A stretch of DNA of 37,761 nt from Streptomyces longispororuber (GTDB taxonomy: Bacteria > Actinomycetota > Actinomycetes > Streptomycetales > Streptomycetaceae). Made by a program: the position numbers and the translations under genes. Positions within the stretch are counted from its first letter, which is position 1; the number at the start of each line of letters is the position of its first letter. The notes below the pieces were generated by a model that saw only the letters and a list, made by a program, of their open reading frames with translations, made no database searches and had not been told where the DNA came from. Below, piece by piece: positions 1 through 7,936 of this stretch. The stretch spans positions 1 to 37,761 of the forward strand of contig NZ_JAMOLN010000092.1 of assembly GCF_024448165.1 (NCBI RefSeq), read 5' to 3'.

Positions 1-20
1 CGTCCGCCGCCCCGGAGCGG

Positions 21-989
21 GTGGACACACCGTCGGCCGCGGGCGGCGGCGCCCTGTGGCGCGTCCCGCACGGCGGACTCGTCGCCGTCCTCCTCGTGGT
101 GATCGTCTTCACGGCCCTGCGCGCCGACTCGTTCACCACGTCGCAGAACCTCCTCAACGTGCTGCGCCAGATCAGCGTCAACGCCGTCATCGCCGGCGGC
201 CTCACTCTGCTGATGACGGCCGGCGGCATGGACTTCTCCATGGGGTCGAACGCCGCCGTGACCACCGCGGTCGCCGCGCAGCTGCTGTCCGGCGGGCGGT
301 CCACGGCGCTGACCGTGGTCGTCGCGCTCGTCCTCGCGGCGCTGATCGGCCTGGTCAACGGGCTGGTCGTGACGTACACCAACGTCGCCCCGTTCGTCGC
401 GACGCTCGCCACCGCGATGCTGCTCGACGGCGTCGCCCTGCTCGTCCTGAACGGAATGAGCGTCACCATCGGCGACACGATGCAGGCCCTCGGCAACTCG
501 ACGGTCGCCGGGCTGCCGTGGCTGCTCGTGGTCGCCGTCCTCGTCCTGCTGCTCATCGGGCTCGTCATGCGGTTCACCACGTTCGGCCGGGACGCCTTCG
601 CGATGGGCGGCAACGAGCACGTCGCCCGGCTCAGCGGCATCAACGTGCCCGCGCGCAAGCTCGCCCTCTACGCCCTCGCCGGCGCGCTCGCCGGTCTCGC
701 GGGCCTGATGCTGCTCTCCCGCCTCGGCGCCAGCGCGCCCAACACGGCGGGCCTGCAGACCCAGTTGACGGCCGTCGCCGCCGTGGTCATCGGCGGTACG
801 TCACTGGCGGGCGGCCGCGGCACCGTCGTCGGCACCGCGCTCGGCGTGGTCCTGCTCGGCGTCGTCGCCAACGCCCTCAACCTGCTCCAGGTCAACAGCA
901 ACTACCAACTCGTCGTCACCGGAGCCGTGTTGCTCGTCGCCGCGATCATCAACGGCTTCCAGCACCGCAACGACCCCGGCCACCACTGA
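21..989 (+). CDS. Ribose-type ABC transporter permease (RbsC family)
   Basis: Integral membrane permease of a sugar-type ABC importer (BPD_transp_2 family). The 322 residues match the usual RbsC length and consist of about nine hydrophobic segments, the first near residues 19-34. The family signature GGNEHVARLSGIN near residue 195 is the loop that contacts the ATPase, and the GGTSLAGGRG motif near residue 260 is typical. The binding lipoprotein follows 14 bases downstream, so the two are cotranscribed; the ATPase gene is expected just left of the window. The GTG at 21 has GGAG in front of it, but the frame stays open to the left edge, so a start outside the window is possible. The transported compound is unknown; the catabolic neighbours suggest it is the substrate of that pathway rather than ribose. 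Confidence 0.88.
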   Translation: MDTPSAAGGGALWRVPHGGLVAVLLVVIVFTALRADSFTTSQNLLNVLRQISVNAVIAGGLTLLMTAGGMDFSMGSNAAVTTAVAAQLLSGGRSTALTVVVALVLAALIGLVNGLVVTYTNVAPFVATLATAMLLDGVALLVLNGMSVTIGDTMQALGNSTVAGLPWLLVVAVLVLLLIGLVMRFTTFGRDAFAMGGNEHVARLSGINVPARKLALYALAGALAGLAGLMLLSRLGASAPNTAGLQTQLTAVAAVVIGGTSLAGGRGTVVGTALGVVLLGVVANALNLLQVNSNYQLVVTGAVLLVAAIINGFQHRNDPGHH

Positions 990-1003
990 AAGGTGAGACC
1001 CAC

Positions 1004-1966
1004 ATGACCTCCACCGCCCGCTCCCGCAGACTCCTCGCGGCCTCGATCGCCGGTGTCACCGCGCTGCTGCTCTCCGGCTGCGCAGACAGCAGCGCCGACA
1101 GCGCAGGAGCCGGCGACGGCTCCGTCACCCTCGGCTTCGTCAACGGCGCCAACACCCACTTCCACACCTGTCTGCAGAAGGCCGTCGAGCAGACCGCGAA
1201 GACGAAGGACGCGAAGGTCTACTCGGCCAACTCCAAGCAGGACGCCGGGACCGAGCTGTCCAACATCGAGGACATGATCTCCCGGAACGTGGACGCCCTG
1301 ATCGTGCAGACGGTCAACGTCGACGCCCTCGACGGGGACATCGCCAAGGCCAAGGCCGCGGGCATCCCGATCTACCTGACGTCCGTCAGCACCGACAAAG
1401 TCTCCGACATCCTGGGTGCGGCCGTCGTCGACCTCACCAAGGTCGGTCAGATGGACGCCGACTGGATCGCGAAGGACGCGGGGTCCAAGGACGTCACCGT
1501 CGGGATCGTGGCCGGGGCCCCGGGCGCCGCCTCCGACCTGCTCGTCGGCGGTTTCGAGAAGCAGCTCCCGAGCAGCGCGAAGGTCGTCGCCAACCAGCCC
1601 GGCATGTTCAACCCGGCCAAGGCGCAGGACGTCGCAGAGAACATGATCCAGGCCCACCCCGACCTGGACTACGCGTTCGTGGCGAACGAGGAGATGGCCC
1701 TCGCCGTGCGCAAGGCGTTCGACGCGGCCGGCGCCAAGAAGGTCAAGATCGTCTCGGTGAACGGATCCGAGGACGGGATCGCCGCCGTCAAGGACGGCCG
1801 GCTCCAGGCCACGGTGTCCAACTCGGCCCTCACGATCGGCGAGACAGCGGTCGAGCAGACCGTCGACCTTCTTGGTGACAAAAAGGTTGACAAAGTCAGT
1901 AAGGTCCCCCTTACTTTGATCACCGCGGACGACGTTGACCAGGCGCCCCAGTACTGCCCCAAGTAA
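1004..1966 (+). CDS. Sugar-type ABC transporter substrate-binding lipoprotein
   Basis: Periplasmic-binding-protein-like lipoprotein (Peripla_BP_4/RbsB type), 320 residues, predicted to be anchored outside the membrane and to deliver ligand to the preceding permease. A signal peptide (basic residues 6-9, hydrophobic stretch) ends in lipobox LLSGC with the lipidated Cys at position 26. The mature part shows the alternating alpha/beta pattern of the family, for example VTLGFVNGANTHF at the start. The start is ATG 1004, preceded by AAAGGTGAG. The last 35 codons are odd: around 1866-1925 they switch to AT-richer codons (CTT, GGT, AAA, GTT, AGT, ACT, TTG), apparently because the DNA also holds a promoter for the next gene. 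Ligand unknown. Confidence 0.9.
   Translation: MTSTARSRRLLAASIAGVTALLLSGCADSSADSAGAGDGSVTLGFVNGANTHFHTCLQKAVEQTAKTKDAKVYSANSKQDAGTELSNIEDMISRNVDALIVQTVNVDALDGDIAKAKAAGIPIYLTSVSTDKVSDILGAAVVDLTKVGQMDADWIAKDAGSKDVTVGIVAGAPGAASDLLVGGFEKQLPSSAKVVANQPGMFNPAKAQDVAENMIQAHPDLDYAFVANEEMALAVRKAFDAAGAKKVKIVSVNGSEDGIAAVKDGRLQATVSNSALTIGETAVEQTVDLLGDKKVDKVSKVPLTLITADDVDQAPQYCPK
1887..1917 (+). promoter_or_regulatory. Predicted promoter with hairpin, inside the 3' end of the binding-protein gene
   Basis: TTGACA at 1887-1892 is a perfect -35 hexamer; TACTTT at 1912-1917 (spacer 19) or TTACTT at 1911-1916 (spacer 18) would serve as -10. The spacer holds a perfect 7-bp inverted repeat, AGTAAGG-TCCC-CCTTACT (1898-1915), which could be an operator or mRNA hairpin. 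Transcription would start near 1925, about 80 bases before the LysR gene. The promoter reading explains the local AT-rich codon choice. Confidence 0.5.
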
Positions 1967-2003
1967 TCAGTGCTTTCTGAGGAACAGCTGAAATCGAGGG
2001 AAC

Positions 2004-2924
2004 ATGGACCGCCTGCTGCTCATGCACAGCTTCGTGACCGTCGCCCAGACCGGCAGCTTCAACGGCGCCGCCAAGAAGCTCGGCTCGTCGGGCTCCCTGG
2101 TGTCACGGCACGTCGCCGAACTGGAGCGGCAGGTCGGCGTCCGCCTCGTCAATCGCACGGCCCGCTCGGTCAGCCTCACCGAACAAGGGCTGCGCCATGC
2201 CGAATTCTGCTCACGGATACTCGAGGAAATAGCGGCGGAGGACGTCTCCATAGGCCGGCTCCACGACCGGGCCGAAGGGGCGCTCAGCATCATCTGCCCC
2301 AAATGGATCGGCAGTCTTGACCTGGGTGACGCCATCGCCGCCTTTTCCGCCGCCCACCCCAAGATCCAGGTGCGTTTCGAACTCGGCGGCATGTCCGACC
2401 GGACGTACGACTTCCTGGACAGTGGATTCGACGTGGCGTTCCACACCCGGGACCTCCGGGATTCCGGAGTGCGCCTGAAGAAGATCGCCTCGCTGCCCTT
2501 CGTGCTCTGTGCCGCCCCCGAGTACCTGGAGCGGCACGGCCGGCTCGCCGAGCCCAACGCGATCGCCGGGCACGACTGCCTGGTGCACCTCAACGACCCG
2601 GTGTGGCGCGTCGGGCACGGCCACGCCTCGACCCTGCACAAGATCCGCAACGTGGCCTTCTCGTCCAACTCGTACATCGCCCTGCAGAAGGCCGCCGTGC
2701 ACGGCCGGGGCATCGGACTGCTGCCGCAGCGCCCCGCCTACGACGACCTGCTGTCCGGCGCGCTCGAAGTGCTGCTGCCCGGACTGGGCGTCCCCGACCG
2801 CCCGCTGTACGCGATCTACGGGCCGGGACAGTCGACGCCCAAAAAGGTCGCGGTGTTCCTGGAGTTCCTCACCCAATGGTTCTCCAAGAACCCCATTCCG
2901 CGGATCGCCGCCGAATCCGGCTGA
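2004..2924 (+). CDS. LysR-family transcriptional regulator
   Basis: 306-residue LysR-type regulator. The N-terminal winged helix-turn-helix spans about residues 5-63 (SFVTVAQTGSFNGAAKKLG, then SLVSRHVAELERQVG, RLVNRT, LTEQG). The rest is a periplasmic-binding-like effector domain from about residue 90, where an intermediate or the substrate would bind. Start ATG 2004 follows ATCGAGGGAAC. It is in the same orientation as the catabolic operon at 3035 rather than divergent, and is the only DNA-binding regulator I see in the catabolic island, so it is the best candidate to bind the CGCAA-N7-TTGCG sites at 2937, 9373 and 12185. That link is inference; those palindromes are not a textbook T-N11-A LysR box. 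Confidence 0.93.
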   Translation: MDRLLLMHSFVTVAQTGSFNGAAKKLGSSGSLVSRHVAELERQVGVRLVNRTARSVSLTEQGLRHAEFCSRILEEIAAEDVSIGRLHDRAEGALSIICPKWIGSLDLGDAIAAFSAAHPKIQVRFELGGMSDRTYDFLDSGFDVAFHTRDLRDSGVRLKKIASLPFVLCAAPEYLERHGRLAEPNAIAGHDCLVHLNDPVWRVGHGHASTLHKIRNVAFSSNSYIALQKAAVHGRGIGLLPQRPAYDDLLSGALEVLLPGLGVPDRPLYAIYGPGQSTPKKVAVFLEFLTQWFSKNPIPRIAAESG

Positions 2925-2936
2925 CCCGACCCCGCG

Positions 2937-2953
2937 CGCAATCAACGATTGCG
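2937..2953. promoter_or_regulatory. 17-bp palindromic operator CGCAATC-AAC-GATTGCG
   Basis: Perfect 7-bp arms around a 3-base centre, between the LysR gene and the VOC-led operon. It lies about 72 to 56 bases before the predicted transcription start near 3009, the usual place for a LysR recognition site. A half-site-like GCAAGGCC follows at 2965. The same CGCAA-N7-TTGCG pattern recurs at 12185-12201, also followed by GCAAGGCC, and in degenerate form at 9373-9389. Confidence 0.6.
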
Positions 2954-2973
2954 GACCTCGCGCGGCAAGGCCG

Positions 2974-3002
2974 TTGAGACGGCCGGTGAGCAAATCTACG
3001 AT
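2974..3002 (+). promoter_or_regulatory. Predicted promoter of the VOC-led catabolic operon
   Basis: TTGAGA (2974-2979), 17-base spacer, TACGAT (2997-3002): close to the vegetative HrdB consensus with ideal spacing. Transcription would begin near 3009, giving a leader of about 26 bases that contains the GGAGTGAGGA ribosome site of the gene starting at 3035. Confidence 0.6.
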
Positions 3003-3034
3003 CGCCGGGAGAAATGATCTGGAGTGAGGAACCG

Positions 3035-3952
3035 ATGGGGATCCAGCGAATAGAGTCCGTCACCTACGGCGTCGCCGACGCCGACATGCTCGAAGAGGCT
3101 GTGCGGTTCTTCGAGGATTTCGGACTGTTCCTGGTGGAGCGGACCGATGAGCACGCCGTGTGCGAGACGCTCGCCGGACAGACCGTCCAGCTGGACACCG
3201 ACCCCGGAGGGCACCTCCCGCCGCCCGTCGAGAGCGGCCCGACGCTGCGCGAGGTCGTCTGGGGCGTGGACACCGCCGACGCCCTCGACCGCCTCGTCAC
3301 CGGACTCGGCGCGGACCGGACGGTGCGCGCGGGCGCGGACGGCGTGCACCACACCGTCGACGAGACCGGATTCGGCGTCGGCCTCACCCTCGCCCGGCCC
3401 CGTCCGCTGCACGTCACCCCGCGCCCGGCCAACGTCTCGGGCAGCGTGACCCGCTGGAACACCCCGCTGGAGCCGGTCGGCCGGGTCAGGCCGCTGCGCA
3501 TGTGCCACGTCGCCCTCAACATCCCCAAGGCGGGCCGCGAGGCCGCGGTCGCCTTCTACACCGACCTGCTCGGCTTCCGCCCCACCGACGTCGTCGAGCC
3601 GATGGGCGTCTTCCTGCAGGCGCCCGGCGACGACGACCAGCACACGTTCCTGCTCTGCCACCGCCCCGACAAGCCCGGCGTCAACCACGTCGCGTACGAG
3701 GTCCCGGGCGTCGACGACGTCATCGAGGGCGGCAACCACATGATCGCCCAGGGCTGGCGCGAGGCCCGCAAGCTCGGCCGGCACACCATCGGCTCCAACA
3801 TCTTCCGCTTCCTGCACGCCCCTTGCGGCGGCCGCGTCGAGTACGCCTGCGACATGGACCGGGCCGACGCCTCGTACGAGACCCGCGTCCACGAGACGGC
3901 TCCGCCGCACACCCTCTGGTCGCTGCGACAGAACCGTGACGTCGCGGGCTAG
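3035..3952 (+). CDS. VOC-family extradiol (catechol 2,3-) dioxygenase-like protein
   Basis: 305 residues with two vicinal-oxygen-chelate repeats, the length and layout of type I extradiol ring-cleavage dioxygenases. The C-terminal half keeps the complete 2-His-1-carboxylate iron site, H158 (CHVALN), H218 (NHVAYE) and E269 (RVEY), with spacing (60 and 51 residues) close to that in BphC (64 and 50). By eye, the second-shell histidines also have counterparts (H203, H250), while the tyrosine near the end of the site is F259. An active dioxygenase cleaving a catechol-like ring is therefore plausible; the substrate is unknown. ATG 3035 is chosen because GGAGTGAGGA precedes it; an in-frame ATG at 3014 would add seven residues and lacks a good ribosome site. 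First gene of the 3.0-8.9 kb operon. Confidence 0.85.
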   Translation: MGIQRIESVTYGVADADMLEEAVRFFEDFGLFLVERTDEHAVCETLAGQTVQLDTDPGGHLPPPVESGPTLREVVWGVDTADALDRLVTGLGADRTVRAGADGVHHTVDETGFGVGLTLARPRPLHVTPRPANVSGSVTRWNTPLEPVGRVRPLRMCHVALNIPKAGREAAVAFYTDLLGFRPTDVVEPMGVFLQAPGDDDQHTFLLCHRPDKPGVNHVAYEVPGVDDVIEGGNHMIAQGWREARKLGRHTIGSNIFRFLHAPCGGRVEYACDMDRADASYETRVHETAPPHTLWSLRQNRDVAG

Positions 3953-4041
3953 TTCGGCCTGAGCCGACCCCACGCCACGGGGCCCAGCCCCGGACCCCGC
4001 TCCTCAATCGCCGGAGGGGCTTGATTGGAGACGCCTGCCCC
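3953..4041. repeat. GC-rich intergenic repeat of the common Streptomyces type
   Basis: The stretch GCTCCTCAATCGCCGGAGGG at about 3999-4018, followed by GCTTGATTGGAG, resembles a short intergenic element I recall as widespread in Streptomyces. CAATC/GATTG arms can pair across the core. It separates the dioxygenase-like gene from the aldehyde dehydrogenase gene within the operon and could act as a processing or attenuation site. Only one copy is visible here, so repetition elsewhere in the genome is assumed. Confidence 0.4.
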
Positions 4042-5484
4042 ATGACCACCACCCCGTATCCCACCGTCCGCCTCCACATATCCGGCGAGTGGCGCGACTC
4101 CGGCTCCGGAGCGAGCGCGCCGGTCGTCAACCCCGCCACCGAAGAAGTCATCGGCGCCGTCCCGCTCGCCACCACCGCCGACCTCGACGCCGCCCTGACC
4201 GCCGCCGACCACGGCTTTCGCACCTGGCGCGCCACCCCGGTCGCCGAGCGCACCGCGATCCTGCACCGGGCCGCCGACCTGATCACCGAACGCGCCCCGG
4301 AGATCGGCCGCGTCATGACCCTGGAGCAGGGCAAGCCGGTCAAGGAGGCGACCGGCGAAGCGATCCGCACCGCGGACACCCTGCGCTGGCACGTCGAGGA
4401 CGCCCGCCGCGCCTACGGCCGCACGATCCCCGCGCCGCCCGGCACGCTGCTGTCCGTGCGCCGCGAACCGGTCGGCCCCGTCGCCGCGTTCGTGCCGTGG
4501 AACTTCCCCGTCGGTGGCCCGAACCGGAAGACCTCCGCCGCGCTCGCCGCGGGCTGCTCGATGATCATCAAGGCGTCCGAGGAGACCCCGGCGACGGCCG
4601 CCGCCCTGGTCGCCTGCTACGCCGACGCGGGCCTGCCGCCCGGCGTCCTCAACCTGGTCTTCGGCGAACCGGCCGCCGTGTCCGCCCACGTGATCGCCTC
4701 ACCGGTCACCCGGCTCGTCGCGTTCACCGGGTCCGTACCGGTCGGCAAGCTGCTCGCCGCCCAGGCCGGCACCGTCATGAAGCCGACCCTCATGGAGCTC
4801 GGCGGCCACGCCCCGGTCATCGTCTGCGCGGACGCCGACCCGGTGCGCGCCGCCCGCCGCGCCGCCCGCGCCAAGTTCCTCAACGCGGGCCAGGTGTGCA
4901 CCTCGCCCAGCCGCTTCCTGGTCCACGAGAGCCACTACGAGGACTTCACCGCCGCGTTCGTGAAGGCGGCGGAGGAGGTGGTGGTCGGCGACGGCGCCGA
5001 CGGCACGACCACCATGGGGCCGCTCGCCAACGACCGCAGACTGGCCGCCGCCGAACGCCTCACCGCCGACGCCGTGCGCCGCGGCGCCACCGTGCGCACC
5101 GGCGGACTGCGCCCCGACCGGGCCGGCTACTTCTTCCCGCCGACCGTCCTCACCGACGTACCGGACGACGCGCAGATACTCACCGAGGAGCCGTTCGCCC
5201 CGCTCGCGCCGATCCGGCCGTTCCGCGACCTGGACGACGCGCTCGCCGTCGCCAACTCCCTGCCGTTCGGGCTCGCCGCGTACGGCTTCACCGAGTCCGC
5301 CGCGACCGCCGCGAAGCTGTCCGCCGAGCTGGAGGCCGGGATCCTCTCGATCAACCACTGCGGCGGCTCCGTCCACGAGGCGCCCTCCGGCGGAGTGAAG
5401 GAGAGCGGCTACGGGCGCGAGGGCGGCCCCGAGGCGCTCGACGCCTACCTCGTCACCAAGCGCGTCTCCCACCAGCTGGAGTGA
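4042..5484 (+). CDS. Aldehyde dehydrogenase (succinate-semialdehyde dehydrogenase-like)
   Basis: 480-residue NAD(P)+-dependent aldehyde dehydrogenase. Visible landmarks are PWNFPV (substrate/cofactor channel), FTGS (nucleotide loop), general base E252 in MELGGHAP, and nucleophile C286 in GQVCTSPSR. The N-terminal MTLEQGKPVKEA segment resembles GabD-type succinate-semialdehyde dehydrogenases; hydroxymuconic-semialdehyde dehydrogenase is the functional alternative that the neighbouring extradiol-type protein and FAH-family enzyme would favour. ATG 4042 is chosen with GGAG at 4027; an upstream TTG at 4021 is less likely. The next gene begins 6 bases after the stop. Confidence 0.9.
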   Translation: MTTTPYPTVRLHISGEWRDSGSGASAPVVNPATEEVIGAVPLATTADLDAALTAADHGFRTWRATPVAERTAILHRAADLITERAPEIGRVMTLEQGKPVKEATGEAIRTADTLRWHVEDARRAYGRTIPAPPGTLLSVRREPVGPVAAFVPWNFPVGGPNRKTSAALAAGCSMIIKASEETPATAAALVACYADAGLPPGVLNLVFGEPAAVSAHVIASPVTRLVAFTGSVPVGKLLAAQAGTVMKPTLMELGGHAPVIVCADADPVRAARRAARAKFLNAGQVCTSPSRFLVHESHYEDFTAAFVKAAEEVVVGDGADGTTTMGPLANDRRLAAAERLTADAVRRGATVRTGGLRPDRAGYFFPPTVLTDVPDDAQILTEEPFAPLAPIRPFRDLDDALAVANSLPFGLAAYGFTESAATAAKLSAELEAGILSINHCGGSVHEAPSGGVKESGYGREGGPEALDAYLVTKRVSHQLE

Positions 5485-5490
5485 ACACCC

Positions 5491-6273
5491 ATGAGATACA
5501 CCCGCGTCGAGGCCGACGGGCGGGCCCGCTGGGGGCGCGTCACCGGTGACGTGGTCGAGCTGCTCGCCGCCTCCCCGCTGGAGGGCACGCCCACGGTCAC
5601 CGGCACGACGCCCCTGGCCACGGCCCGCTGGCTGCCCCCGGTGGTCCCGCCCGTCTTCTACGCCGTCGGCTTCAACTACCCGCGCCACATCGCCCACGCG
5701 AACGCCGCGACCCCCGACCGGCCGGAGGTCGGCTACCGCGCCAACAACGCGCTCACCGGCCACCGTTCGCCCGTGGTGCGGCCCGCCGACGTCACCGGCC
5801 GGTTCGAGGCCGAACCCGAACTCGTCGCCGTCATCGGGGCGACCCTGCGGCACGCCTCGTACGACCAGGCGCGGGCCGGGATCTTCGGCTGGACCATCGG
5901 CAACGACATCAGCGCCCGCACCTGGCAGCACACCGACCGCACGTTCTGGCGCGCCAAGAACAGCGACACGTTCAAGCCGATGGGCCCCTGGATCGAGACC
6001 GACGTCGACGCCCTCGCGCAGACCACGACACTCCGGGTGAACGGCGCCGTCCGCGCGGCGTTCCCGACCGGCGACATGGTCTTCGACCCCTACGACTACA
6101 TCGTCGAGATGAGCCGGCACCTCACCCTGCACCCCGGCGACGTGCTGTGGATGGGCGCGGAGGCCACCTGCCGGCTGGAGCCGGGCGACACCGTCGACGT
6201 CGAGATCAGCGGCATCGGGGTGCTCTCCAACCCCGTACGCCTGGAATGCCCTCCCGAAAGGACCCGCCCGTGA
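5491..6273 (+). CDS. Fumarylacetoacetate hydrolase-family protein
   Basis: 260-residue member of the FAH superfamily (hydrolases, decarboxylases, hydratases and isomerases acting on 2-oxo acids, with a divalent metal). The motif FYAVGFNYPRH starts the catalytic core, the metal-binding FEAEPELVAVIG supplies the acidic ligands, and GWTIGNDISAR, MGPW and GDVLWMG are family hallmarks. In meta-cleavage pathways such enzymes process the ring-opened acid (HpcE/DmpH-type roles), which fits the dioxygenase-like and aldehyde dehydrogenase genes just upstream. Translation is coupled to the next gene by a 4-base GTGA overlap. The exact reaction cannot be fixed from sequence. Confidence 0.9.
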   Translation: MRYTRVEADGRARWGRVTGDVVELLAASPLEGTPTVTGTTPLATARWLPPVVPPVFYAVGFNYPRHIAHANAATPDRPEVGYRANNALTGHRSPVVRPADVTGRFEAEPELVAVIGATLRHASYDQARAGIFGWTIGNDISARTWQHTDRTFWRAKNSDTFKPMGPWIETDVDALAQTTTLRVNGAVRAAFPTGDMVFDPYDYIVEMSRHLTLHPGDVLWMGAEATCRLEPGDTVDVEISGIGVLSNPVRLECPPERTRP

Positions 6274-6641
6274 GCAAGGAACCCCGCTACATCCACCACG
6301 TCAACTTCCCCACCACCGACCCCGACCGGACCGCCGCCTGGTACACGGCCGTCTTCGGGATGAAGCGGATCATGCCCAAGTCCAACACCCGCGTGGTGCT
6401 GATGACCCGGGGCGCCTTCGACCTGCACTTCACCCCGGTCGAGGAGATGGAGCGCATGGCGCCCTACCACTTCGCCGTCGAGGTCGACGACTGGGACGAC
6501 TTCCTCGACCACCTCAAGGAGCTGGGCATCCGGCACACCCGCCCGATCCAGCGCCCCGAGAACCAGTCGAAGTTCTGCTACATCCACGATCCCGACCACA
6601 CCATGATCGAAATCGTGTACCACGCCAAGCGTCCCAACTGA
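6270..6641 (+). CDS. Small single-domain VOC protein
   Basis: 123-residue vicinal-oxygen-chelate protein made of one glyoxalase-like unit. Probable metal ligands are a His in the IHHVNF strand, a His in PYHFAVEV and the Glu in MIEIVYH, consistent with a metal-dependent lyase, isomerase or dioxygenase. The GTG start at 6270 overlaps the TGA of the FAH gene, with AAAGGA just upstream, which decides the start. The tight coupling suggests it acts on the same intermediate as the FAH enzyme. Function beyond family is unknown. Confidence 0.85.
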   Translation: MSKEPRYIHHVNFPTTDPDRTAAWYTAVFGMKRIMPKSNTRVVLMTRGAFDLHFTPVEEMERMAPYHFAVEVDDWDDFLDHLKELGIRHTRPIQRPENQSKFCYIHDPDHTMIEIVYHAKRPN

Positions 6642-6666
6642 CCTGCTGTCCAAGGGAGTCACCGCC

Positions 6667-7455
6667 ATGCCCTACACCACTTCCGACGACGGCACGTCCC
6701 TCTACTACGAACGGCACGGCTCGGGACCCGCGATCCTCTTCGTGCACGGCTCCGGCGGCCACCACGCCGCCTGGTGGCAGCAAGTGGCCGCGCTGCGCGA
6801 GGAGTTCACCGTCCTCACCGTCGACCTGCGCGGCTTCGGCAAGTCCGACTCGACCATGACGGAGTTCGACGGCCAGGACTTCCCCGGCGACGTCGTCGCC
6901 GTCCTCGACCAGGAGGACGTCCACGACGCGATGCTGGTCGGCCAGTCCATCGGCTCCGTCGCGGCGCTGCGCGCCGGACTGCTGCGCCCCGAGCGCGTCA
7001 CGTCCGTCGTCCTCGGCCACTCCCTGGGCGGCATCAGCCACCCGGAGCTGACCGAACTGGCCGCCGCCGACCGCGCCAGGGCCGTCGAACTCCCGGTCAT
7101 CGACCGGCTGTTGACCAAACCGTTCCAGAAGGAGCGGGCCGATCTGACCTTCCTGTTCCAGCAGATGGGCACCTTCAACGTCGCCAGGATGGCCGATCTG
7201 CGCAACCTCGACACGAACGGCCCGACCCTCGACGACCTCACCGCGTCCGGCCTCCGCGTCGCCTTCCTCGCGGGCGAGCAGGACGCCGTACTGAGCGTCG
7301 GCACCGTCACCCGCGCCCACGAACTGCTGCCCGGCTCCCACCTGGAGATCGTCGAGGGCGCCCCGCACTCCATGTACTGGGAGACGCCGGACCGCTACAA
7401 CGCCGCCGTCGCCCGGCTGCGCCGCACCCTCACTGCCGTTAAGGACCCCGCATGA
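6667..7455 (+). CDS. Alpha/beta hydrolase
   Basis: 262-residue alpha/beta-hydrolase with oxyanion-hole motif HGSGG (27-31), nucleophile S94 in GQSIG, an acid in GEQDAV and the catalytic His in APHSMYW near the C terminus. The size and the strand order fit the MhpC/BphD carbon-carbon hydrolases and the 3-oxoadipate enol-lactonases equally well, so either ring-fission-product hydrolysis or lactone hydrolysis is possible. AAGGGAG lies before ATG 6667. The stop overlaps the next start as ATGA, indicating coupled translation. Confidence 0.9.
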   Translation: MPYTTSDDGTSLYYERHGSGPAILFVHGSGGHHAAWWQQVAALREEFTVLTVDLRGFGKSDSTMTEFDGQDFPGDVVAVLDQEDVHDAMLVGQSIGSVAALRAGLLRPERVTSVVLGHSLGGISHPELTELAAADRARAVELPVIDRLLTKPFQKERADLTFLFQQMGTFNVARMADLRNLDTNGPTLDDLTASGLRVAFLAGEQDAVLSVGTVTRAHELLPGSHLEIVEGAPHSMYWETPDRYNAAVARLRRTLTAVKDPA

Positions 7456-7934
7456 GCCCCGCCCTCACCCTCGACGCCGCGGAAGAGATCATCGCCGCCG
7501 CGCACCGCCGCGCCCAGGACATCGGCAAGGCGGTCAGCGTCGCCGTCGTCGACGCGGGCGGCTTCGTCGTCGCCGTGCGCCGCCCCGACGGCGCGCGCCC
7601 GCTCACCCCGGACATCGCCCGCGCCAAGGCCTACACCGCCGCGGTCATGCAGCGCCCGGGACCGATGCTCAAGAAGTGGCAGGAGAGCCAGCCCGTCTTC
7701 TTCTCGCAGCTCTCCCAACTGCCCGGCGCGGCCCTGCCGATCATGGCCGCCGAGGGCAGCATGACCATCAAGAAGGACGGCGAGATCATCGGCGGCCTGG
7801 GCATCGCCGGCGGCACCGCCGACGAGGACCAGGTGATCGCGGAGGAAGTCCTCGGCTCCCTCGGCTACGAACTGGAGTTCGCGGCGTGGGGCGTGGCCGC
7901 CCGCCCGGCCGAGCCCGGCGGAAAGGACGCCTGA
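7452..7934 (+). CDS. GlcG/HbpS-like heme-binding family protein
   Basis: 160-residue member of the DUF336 (GlcG/HbpS/PduO C-terminal) family: AGGFVVAVRRPDGARP, DIARAKAYTAA and the glycine-rich GGLGIAGGTADEDQ near residue 115 are the conserved blocks. Family members bind heme or corrinoid-like cofactors, or are uncharacterised helpers in glycolate and aromatic operons. No signal peptide is visible, so unlike the secreted Streptomyces HbpS this one should be cytoplasmic. It is fused translationally (ATGA) to the hydrolase gene and followed 2 bases later by the MetE-like gene. Role in the pathway unknown. Confidence 0.85.
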   Translation: MSPALTLDAAEEIIAAAHRRAQDIGKAVSVAVVDAGGFVVAVRRPDGARPLTPDIARAKAYTAAVMQRPGPMLKKWQESQPVFFSQLSQLPGAALPIMAAEGSMTIKKDGEIIGGLGIAGGTADEDQVIAEEVLGSLGYELEFAAWGVAARPAEPGGKDA

Positions 7935-7936
7935 CC

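Noticed and set aside
4699..6132. 477-codon minus-strand frame opposite the aldehyde dehydrogenase and FAH genes
   Set aside because: Composition is typical of a mirror frame of high-GC coding DNA, with no motif or ribosome site.
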